A DNA stretch of 10,822 bases from Candidatus Solibacter sp. (GTDB lineage: Bacteria; Acidobacteriota; Terriglobia; Bryobacterales; Bryobacteraceae). The stretch's first letter is position 1, and each line of letters opens with the position of its first letter. Positions 1 through 4,615 of the stretch are shown here, in pieces. Below the pieces are notes generated by a model. The model was given only the letters and a program-made list of their open reading frames with translations, searched no databases and had not been told where the DNA came from. The position numbers and the translations under genes were made by a program. The stretch is taken from positions 1 through 10,822 of the forward strand of contig JADGNT010000085.1 in NCBI GenBank assembly GCA_017883345.1, given 5' to 3'.

Positions 1-853
1 GCAGGAAGCGCTCCGCGATTTGAGGATTGGGCGCCACGATGAAGGGCTGTTTGCGGACGTTCCAGATGGGCGGCGTCCGGTCGACTCCCCAGACGGTCAT
101 CCCAGCTTCCAGCGCAATCGCCTGGGGCGGGATCAGATCGAGGTCTTCACCGGCGCCGAGGTTGGCGTACACGTGCTGGCCGCCGAAAATCGTCATCATG
201 ACGTTCCCGCCGGCGCCGCCGACTCCGGTGGTCACGGCGACGATGCCGCTCTCCAACACGCGCTCCGCCCGCTGCCATTCCTCGGGCGTCATTTTGGTGC
301 TGAGCGGCACCGAGGCGACGAAACGCCTGACTTCCACGAGAGGCTGTTTCGTGACGCGCCGGGCCTCGCCGCGAACGAAGTCCGCGCCGGTGAATTCGGT
401 TCGCTGCACGAAGGCGCCGCGATCCCGAATGGCGTAGGCGAGCCTGCCGGTGCAGTTGCTGGATTCGGTAAGCGGCAGGTATACCTCCGGCTGAAACACG
501 ACGCCGACTAGTGGCACTCCGTTCTCCACATAGTGGGCCTGGACGGAGTAGGAGACGCCGCCGGCCGCGAAGTGATTGGTCCCGTCCAAAGGGTCGGCCC
601 CCACCCAGCGCGCGCTCTGGGGACCGCTGGCGCCGGACTCCTCCAGGCGAAAGCCGATGGTGGGGTCGAGCGCGCGCAACCTGGATTTGAAAATCGAGAG
701 AATGGCGGCATCGCTCCGCTGGTCTGCCTGGGTGACGAGCTCCGTCGAGTCTTTGTACTGCCCGGTGAAATCTCCCGAGCCTCGCACCGAGAGCACCTCA
801 ACGGCGCCGCGGGTCACTCCGGCGATTAGAATTTCCAGGATCTCGTCGAGCAC
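1..853 (-). CDS. Inositol monophosphatase family protein (3' end outside window)
   Basis: A metal-dependent sugar-phosphate phosphatase of the IMPase superfamily (SuhB, CysQ, HisN and archaeal FBPase relatives); the substrate cannot be told from sequence. The frame is open from a GTG at 853 to the window edge, giving 284 residues, slightly more than the usual 260-270, so few should be missing. The metal-binding signature is intact: E71-E72 in LEES, then D87-P-L-D90-G-T. The last metal-ligand motif, normally WDxAA, reads LDLIP with D239 kept and W replaced by L, followed by the usual EAG (249-251). GTG 853 is the first usable start in this frame, since no ATG, GTG or TTG lies between it and an upstream in-frame stop. 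It sits 7 bases after the vapC stop, with only a distant GGAG inside vapC (870-867), which suggests translational coupling. It is the last visible gene of the vapBC transcript. The family call is firm; the reaction is not. Confidence 0.88.
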   Translation of the reverse strand, partial: MLDEILEILIAGVTRGAVEVLSVRGSGDFTGQYKDSTELVTQADQRSDAAILSIFKSRLRALDPTIGFRLEESGASGPQSARWVGADPLDGTNHFAAGGVSYSVQAHYVENGVPLVGVVFQPEVYLPLTESSNCTGRLAYAIRDRGAFVQRTEFTGADFVRGEARRVTKQPLVEVRRFVASVPLSTKMTPEEWQRAERVLESGIVAVTTGVGGAGGNVMMTIFGGQHVYANLGAGEDLDLIPPQAIALEAGMTVWGVDRTPPIWNVRKQPFIVAPNPQIAERFL

Positions 854-860
854 TTCCTGA

Positions 861-1298
861 TTATCGCTCCGGGCGAGTCTGGTCGCTGCCGAGAAGGCGG
901 ACTTCGGAATATACCGGGCGCGCCTTCTCGGTGAACTTCTTGTCCGCCGTGATTAGCGGAGTCCGGAGGCGAAGGGCCAGCGCCAGGTAAAGGCAGTCCT
1001 GCAACGGGTGTTTGAGCTCGGTGGCTAACTGCCACGCGCCCGCCAGATCGGCTTCATCGGGCACCAGAGTGACTTGGCCAGCGAGAAGGAATTGAAGCCA
1101 CACGCGGAGCGCGCCTTCGCCGTCCTGCAAGTCGATTTCCTCGAAGCGAACTTTGCCTGCAATCGCGGCGGCCACTTCCACCCGGATCAAGGCCGGCGCC
1201 AGGAGTGGATCGCCCGTGCTCAGGAGTTCGCGCGCGGCGGCCTGACCGTCTTCCGGCACCAACCACTTGACGGCGACGCTGGCGTCAACGACGATCAC
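861..1298 (-). CDS. vapC: VapC-family toxin, PIN-domain ribonuclease
   Basis: A 145-residue PIN-domain protein, the toxin half of a type II toxin-antitoxin pair. Family members are Mg2+-dependent endoribonucleases that cleave RNA (tRNA or rRNA in studied cases) when freed from their antitoxin. The acidic catalytic set is complete: D5 in VVDASVAVKW, E41 in LIRVEVAAA, D101 in LQDCLYLALAL and D119 in LITADKKF, so the toxin looks active. The start codon is GTG (1298) and overlaps the antitoxin stop by four bases (GTGA), the standard arrangement that couples toxin to antitoxin translation. The true RNA target is unknown. The unusual point is the closely spaced phosphatase gene immediately downstream on the same strand. 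Confidence 0.93.
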   Translation of the reverse strand: MIVVDASVAVKWLVPEDGQAAARELLSTGDPLLAPALIRVEVAAAIAGKVRFEEIDLQDGEGALRVWLQFLLAGQVTLVPDEADLAGAWQLATELKHPLQDCLYLALALRLRTPLITADKKFTEKARPVYSEVRLLGSDQTRPER

Positions 1299-1537
1299 CC
1301 ACGACTCTCGCGGTCTTGGCGAATGCCTTCGGTGCTATCGGACAGTATGCCGTACTTTCGCTGCAACATTTCTCGAAAGGCATCGAGTTCGGCCAACATT
1401 TCCTGCCTTGAGCGAGACGCGGCTTCGATGAGCTGCTGGCGGAGTTCCTCCTCCATGCTGCGCCCGGCGGCTGCCGCCCGCACCCGGAAAGTGGCAATCA
1501 CCGACTCCGGGAGTTCGCATATCTTGACGTCAGCCAT
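1295..1537 (-). CDS. vapB: FitA/VapB-like ribbon-helix-helix antitoxin
   Basis: An 80-residue antitoxin that should bind and inhibit the PIN toxin encoded next to it and repress their shared promoter. The N-terminal part has the FitA-type ribbon-helix-helix pattern: a short beta strand (VKICELPES), then helix 1 (residues 12-24), the turn AGRSMEEELR (24-33) and helix 2 (about 28-42). The arginine/glutamate-rich C-terminal tail (43-80) is where such proteins usually wrap the toxin. The ATG at 1537 lacks a good Shine-Dalgarno sequence. A CATAAT box lies just 6 bases upstream, so the message may be leaderless. Identity is supported by fold pattern, length and partner rather than by a single diagnostic residue. 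Confidence 0.88.
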   Translation of the reverse strand: MADVKICELPESVIATFRVRAAAAGRSMEEELRQQLIEAASRSRQEMLAELDAFREMLQRKYGILSDSTEGIRQDRESRG

Positions 1538-1543
1538 GGTTTC

Positions 1544-1572
1544 ATTATGCCCCCATGGGGTCAGGCGAGCAA
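1544..1572 (-). promoter_or_regulatory. Candidate vapBC promoter with internal palindromic operator
   Basis: On the minus strand, TTGCTC (1572-1567) and CATAAT (1549-1544) are separated by exactly 17 bases, a plausible sigma-70-type -35/-10 pair; the -10 matches the consensus at five of six positions, the -35 at only three. Between them lies the perfect 10-base palindrome CCCCATGGGG (1551-1560), well placed for the antitoxin to bind and block RNA polymerase. The start of transcription would fall at or next to the vapB ATG. This is a pattern match only. Confidence 0.4.
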
Positions 1573-1618
1573 GTGAGGCACGGGTGCTGATTGTGCCGGG
1601 CTCGGTTCCGGATTCGGA

Positions 1619-2488
1619 CTAGCGGGTTGGACGGAACTTGCGGAGCCACAGAAAGCCTGCTCCGAGGCCCATACTCAGCAGCGTAAGCGTCCCGGGCTCG
1701 GGAATGGGCTGGATGCCGCCGCCGCTGGAGCCGCTGCTGAAGCCGAGGCTGCCGGAGTCGGAGCGGCCGCTACCGAAGGCTTGGGCGGTGCAATTGCCGG
1801 AAATGGTGTTGGTATCCATTGTCACTGCCCCTGTCTCCGCGAAGGCTCTGCCACACAGGATTTCGGCGCGGGTATTCATCGTGACGCTCGCAAGCGCGAG
1901 AATATTTCCCGCGAAGATAGTGCCTGTACCGAGCGTCGCGGAGCTGCCGACCTCCCAATACACGCCGCTAAGTGAACTGCCATGGGTTACGTTAACAGAA
2001 GAGCCGCTTGCGGTCGTGAGCGTACTCCCTATCTGGAAAACGAAGTCCCCACCTGGGTTGCTAGAGAAATCGAGATTGAGTGGTCCTGTCAACTGAGCCG
2101 ACGAGTCAAAACGATAGACACCCGGCGTGAGCGTGAGACCACCCAGATCCTGACCAGTCAGGTTGCTAGTGACCGCCATGAGGGCCAGCGTAGTATACGC
2201 AGTCGTGACGTCAATCTGAGCCTGCTGCGCGACCGCATCAGTTTGGTGTACGAATCCTGTGAGGGTGATACTCCCCAGGCCAGTGATCGAAGTCCCGGGA
2301 TAGACGCCGAGATCTCCGAAGATGGTGGTGGGACCGGTATTGGTCACCGTTAAGGCACCCAGGACCGCGAAGCTCTGCGCCGAACCCAGTAGGGTTCCGG
2401 CCCATCCTGGGAAGGGGCTACATAGAAGCGCGGCGAACGGTACCATGAAGGTCACTCGAGCCGCACATTTTAGAAGCGCGTTTCTCAT
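1619..2488 (-). CDS. DUF3494 ice-binding-family protein with PEP-CTERM anchor
   Basis: A secreted protein of the DUF3494 family, whose characterised members are beta-helical ice-binding or antifreeze proteins. The ATG at 2488 is preferred over one 18 codons upstream because AGGAG (2500-2496) sits seven bases before it and a signal peptide begins there. It has 289 residues: a Sec signal (1-30, cleavage near GWA), the DUF3494 domain (about 34-232) and a Ser/Gly-rich linker (239-259). It ends in a PEP-CTERM tail: PIPEPGT (261-267), a hydrophobic stretch to about 283 and a basic end. Family hallmarks include the SFAVLG start (39-44), the [13 protein letters not shown] segment (180-192) and [13 protein letters not shown] (213-225). 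C211 and C233 could form a disulphide. PEP-CTERM proteins are processed by an exosortase, not seen here. Ice binding is inferred from the family; some members may serve in adhesion. The gene is monocistronic in appearance. Confidence 0.9.
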   Translation of the reverse strand: MRNALLKCAARVTFMVPFAALLCSPFPGWAGTLLGSAQSFAVLGALTVTNTGPTTIFGDLGVYPGTSITGLGSITLTGFVHQTDAVAQQAQIDVTTAYTTLALMAVTSNLTGQDLGGLTLTPGVYRFDSSAQLTGPLNLDFSSNPGGDFVFQIGSTLTTASGSSVNVTHGSSLSGVYWEVGSSATLGTGTIFAGNILALASVTMNTRAEILCGRAFAETGAVTMDTNTISGNCTAQAFGSGRSDSGSLGFSSGSSGGGIQPIPEPGTLTLLSMGLGAGFLWLRKFRPTR

Positions 2489-2495
2489 GTCGTAT

Positions 2496-2500
2496 CTCCT
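2496..2500 (-). promoter_or_regulatory. Shine-Dalgarno deciding the ice-binding protein start
   Basis: AGGAG on the minus strand, seven bases before the ATG at 2488. It settles the start in favour of the shorter protein with a clean N-terminal signal peptide. The longer version, with 18 extra charged residues, would bury that signal. Confidence 0.75.
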
Positions 2501-2622
2501 ACACATTTGTTCCACCAAAGCAGCGGAGATTCGTCTAGCCAATCAAGAGTAGCGCGGCTACGGCCTCGGAGCGTGTGCACGCGCGTACAATTCCGCGCAT
2601 AGCGTCCGAATATCAGTTCTAC

Positions 2623-2638
2623 AAAGTACTAAAGTACT
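2623..2638. repeat. Tandem 8-base repeat AAAGTACT x2 (operator-like)
   Basis: Two exact copies of AAAGTACT lie head to tail. Each contains the palindrome AGTACT, and the pair continues into TTC, so the block is also nearly dyad-symmetric (AAGTACT...AGTACTT). In an otherwise GC-rich genome, within a divergent promoter region, this looks like a binding site for a dimeric regulator. The regulator is unknown. Confidence 0.45.
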
Positions 2639-2710
2639 TCCTTGCACCTCTGTCGCGGGTCTCCGTCGGCGTTGGGCCCGTGATCGCACTTGCCAACTGT
2701 TAATCTGGGC

Positions 2711-2866
2711 ATGACTGTACCGCCTATGACACTTCTATCCCGACGCCTGTTTCTGGCGACGCCGGACGCTGTTCGCTTAGGCGGGGGCGCCTTCGCCCAA
2801 TGCCACTTACTTTGCCCAATCCAGTATTCTGCATCAGTTGTGGGGCGGTGGCGCCGGTTATACTGA
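2711..2866 (+). pseudogene. Remnant of a Tat-exported protein's N-terminus
   Basis: A 51-codon open frame from ATG 2711 (a second in-frame ATG is at 2726) to TGA 2864-2866. From 2726 it reads like a twin-arginine signal peptide: MTLLSRRLFLA, a hydrophobic stretch, and GGGAFAQ resembling a signal-peptidase site. The hydrophobic core is spoiled by Asp and Arg, and after AFAQ the sequence no longer resembles a mature protein. It ends 5 bases before the next gene. There is no clear Shine-Dalgarno sequence. The simplest reading is the decayed start of a former gene; a genuine small protein is possible but less likely. Confidence 0.45.
2859..2864 (+). promoter_or_regulatory. Candidate -10 box for the sialidase-like gene
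   Basis: TATACT matches the -10 consensus at five of six positions and ends seven bases before the ATG at 2872. There is no Shine-Dalgarno sequence in between, so transcription may begin at the ATG (leaderless message). A TTGTGG at 2838-2843 gives a weak -35 with a short 15-base spacer. Confidence 0.35.
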
Positions 2867-2871
2867 TCGCC

Positions 2872-4035
2872 ATGCGCATGATTGCTGCTTTACTGCTCGC
2901 CGTTGGCTGTGCCGCCGCCGCGCCCCAGTATTCGGGTGAACTGATCTTTCCGTTGGAGAAGTGGCACAACCACTCCTCCTCGATTGTCGAACTGCCCAAC
3001 GGCGACCTGCTGGTGTGCTGGTTTCACGGCTCCGGCGAGCGCACGGCGGACGATGTCCTGATCCAGGCCGCGCGCTGGAATCGCGCCACGGGCAAGTGGA
3101 CGGCGCCATTCACGCTGGCCGATACGCCGGGTTTCCCGGAAACCAACCCGGTGCTCTTCTTGGATTCGAAGCAGCGTCTGTTTTTCCTGTGGCCGCTGAT
3201 CATCGCCCACAAGTGGGAGACCGCGCTGATGAAGTACCGCATCTCCACCGATTACCAGCAGGCCTCGGGTCCGCCGAAATGGGAGCACCAGGACAATATC
3301 GTTCTGATGCCGAAAGACATCGTGGCGCTGACCAAGGACTTTGCCGCTGCCGCTGCCGCGGAAACGGGTCCGCGCGCCGAACGGGCCAAGCGGCTGATCG
3401 AAAAGGCGGAGGACGAATACTTCTCCCGCATGGGCTGGTTCACAAGGACGCATCCGCTGGAACTGCCTTCGGGCCGCATCCTGGTGCCCATGTATTCCGA
3501 TGGCTATTCGTACGGCATTATGGCGATCAGCGACGACCGGGGTTACACGTGGAGCGCCAGCCAACCGATCGTGGGCGAGGGGTGCATTCAACCTTCGGTG
3601 GTCCGCAAGAAGGACGGCACGCTGGTGGCGTATTTGCGCGACAACGGACCGCCGCCCAAGCGCGCGCACATCAGTTTCTCGAAGGATGACGGCGTCACCT
3701 GGACGCGCGCCCGCGACACCGAAATTCCCAACCCGGGTACGAGTCTGGAAAACGTGCGGCTGCGCAACGGCAACTGGATCATGGTGTATAACGATCTGGA
3801 GCAGGGGCGCTATTCGCTGGTGGCGGCGATGAGCGATGACGAAGGCGCTACCTGGAAATGGAAGCGGCATCTGGACGGAAGGCCCTCGACGCAGGTTGCC
3901 AGCCAGTATCACTACCCGTCGGTGATCGAGGCGCGCGATGGCGCGATCCACGTCACATATAGTTACTTCACGCCGGAGGGCAAGGCGATCAAGCACGTGC
4001 GCTTCGATGAATCTTGGGTGAAGGCCGGCGACTGA
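2872..4035 (+). CDS. Secreted sialidase-like beta-propeller protein (BNR/Asp-box repeats)
   Basis: A predicted extracytoplasmic six-bladed beta-propeller of the sialidase/BNR superfamily. The start is placed at ATG 2872, since a Sec signal (MRMIAALLLAVGCAAAA) begins there; the frame is open upstream to 2800 but that segment is not signal-like. Length is 387 residues, about that of a bare catalytic propeller. Three Asp boxes (SxDxGxTW) are spaced about 50 residues apart, as expected for consecutive blades: SDDRGYTW at 220, SKDDGVTW at 270 and SDDEGATW at 321. The N-terminal segment HNHSSSIVELPNGDLL followed by GERTADDV is typical of the sialidase_2-type subgroup seen in soil bacteria. The canonical FRIP motif of GH33 sialidases is absent, so a sialic-acid substrate is not established and another glycan is as likely. 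It converges on the next gene with one base between the stop codons. Confidence 0.85.
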   Translation: MRMIAALLLAVGCAAAAPQYSGELIFPLEKWHNHSSSIVELPNGDLLVCWFHGSGERTADDVLIQAARWNRATGKWTAPFTLADTPGFPETNPVLFLDSKQRLFFLWPLIIAHKWETALMKYRISTDYQQASGPPKWEHQDNIVLMPKDIVALTKDFAAAAAAETGPRAERAKRLIEKAEDEYFSRMGWFTRTHPLELPSGRILVPMYSDGYSYGIMAISDDRGYTWSASQPIVGEGCIQPSVVRKKDGTLVAYLRDNGPPPKRAHISFSKDDGVTWTRARDTEIPNPGTSLENVRLRNGNWIMVYNDLEQGRYSLVAAMSDDEGATWKWKRHLDGRPSTQVASQYHYPSVIEARDGAIHVTYSYFTPEGKAIKHVRFDESWVKAGD

Positions 4036-4036
4036 G

Positions 4037-4582
4037 TTACTTTTTCTTGACGGCGGGCTTAGCCGCGGTCTTCGTCATCTTGTCCAGTTCGGCGCGAATG
4101 CGCTTGTCGGCATCGCCAAAAAAACCGTCCTTGCCGTTGAAGTCCCCTCGGACCATCCCGACGGGGTCGATGAAAACCATGTACGGGACCATCAGCATGC
4201 CGTCCGTCTTGTCGTTCCACTGCAGGTACTTCTTGGCGGCGGCATCGGTGGCGTAGCCAGCCGGAAAATTCGGCTCGAACGCCTTGAGGTACATCGGGTA
4301 GTTGACGGAAGCGGTCTCGTCTATGGCGCACACCACGACCTGCACGTTGCGCGCCGCGTAGTCTTTCTGGATCACCTTCAGGCGCACGGTCAATTCCTGG
4401 CAGTGCGAGCAGGTCGTGTTGATGAACGCCAGCGCGATCACCTTGCCTCGCGACTGGCTGAGTTGGAACGGCGGGGCGGCGCCACGCTGGAAGATCATAT
4501 CGGGCGAGGGTCTGGGCACGCTGGCGGCAGGCGCGGTCGACGCAGTCAAAACGCCGGTCAGAAGCAGAGCAATAGTACGCAT
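4037..4582 (-). CDS. TlpA/thioredoxin-like periplasmic protein
   Basis: An exported thioredoxin-fold protein of 181 residues, related to TlpA/ResA and AhpC/TSA-type proteins that handle thiol-disulphide exchange outside the cytoplasm. A Sec signal spans residues 1-20 (cleavage near APAA). The redox motif is C58-S-H-C61 in FINTTCSHCQ, and the cis-proline expected in the fold is P133 in MVPYMVFIDP. An extra cysteine (C85) lies on a core strand, and the C-terminus is lysine-rich (KTAAKPAVKKK). GAGGA (4594-4590) lies seven bases before the ATG. It starts 33 bases after the TMTC-like gene on the same strand, so the two are probably co-transcribed, which suggests a role in maturing the same envelope proteins. 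Whether it reduces or oxidises its partners cannot be read from the sequence. Confidence 0.88.
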   Translation of the reverse strand: MRTIALLLTGVLTASTAPAASVPRPSPDMIFQRGAAPPFQLSQSRGKVIALAFINTTCSHCQELTVRLKVIQKDYAARNVQVVVCAIDETASVNYPMYLKAFEPNFPAGYATDAAAKKYLQWNDKTDGMLMVPYMVFIDPVGMVRGDFNGKDGFFGDADKRIRAELDKMTKTAAKPAVKKK

Positions 4583-4595
4583 GAGTCTATCCTCA

Positions 4596-4605
4596 GTAAT
4601 ATTAC
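4596..4605. repeat. Perfect AT-rich palindrome in the TMTC-tlpA spacer
   Basis: GTAATATTAC is a perfect 10-base palindrome in the 33-base gap between two co-directional genes, immediately upstream of the Shine-Dalgarno sequence of the second. It stands out in GC-rich surroundings. It could be a regulator site or mRNA structure, or simply relaxed spacer sequence. Confidence 0.3.
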
Positions 4606-4615
4606 AAAATGCGAT

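Larger units (their letters stand above)
2489..2871. other. Divergent intergenic region (383 bases)
   Basis: This stretch separates two genes facing away from each other, the ice-binding protein (minus) and the sialidase-like protein (plus), and must hold both promoters. It is visibly less GC-rich than its flanks around 2581-2720. Visible elements are an imperfect palindrome around GTGTGCACGC (2573-2582), the tandem AAAGTACT repeat (2623-2638), a short ORF with a Tat-like leader (2711-2866), a small hairpin GGGCG-CCTT-CGCCC (2785-2798) and a -10-like TATACT (2859-2864). I see no convincing promoter for the minus-strand gene. Confidence 0.6.

Noticed and set aside
20..829. Plus-strand frames in the first 830 bases
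   Set aside because: The minus frame contains the intact IMPase metal-binding motifs over its full length. The plus frames have no such support.
2884..2910. A lipoprotein box (AVGC) in the sialidase-like signal peptide
   Set aside because: The cysteine comes after only 12 residues and position -3 is Ala. A standard Sec signal with cleavage in the following alanine run is more likely.
2890..3996. A 368-codon minus-strand frame antisense to the sialidase-like gene
   Set aside because: It shows no domain or signal and has typical GC-driven composition. The plus frame carries the Asp boxes and a signal peptide.
4597..4605. TAATATTAC, identical to the replication-origin nonanucleotide of geminiviruses and circoviruses
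   Set aside because: It lacks the stem that presents the nick site in those origins and there is no Rep gene nearby. It is part of an AT-rich palindrome between two bacterial genes.
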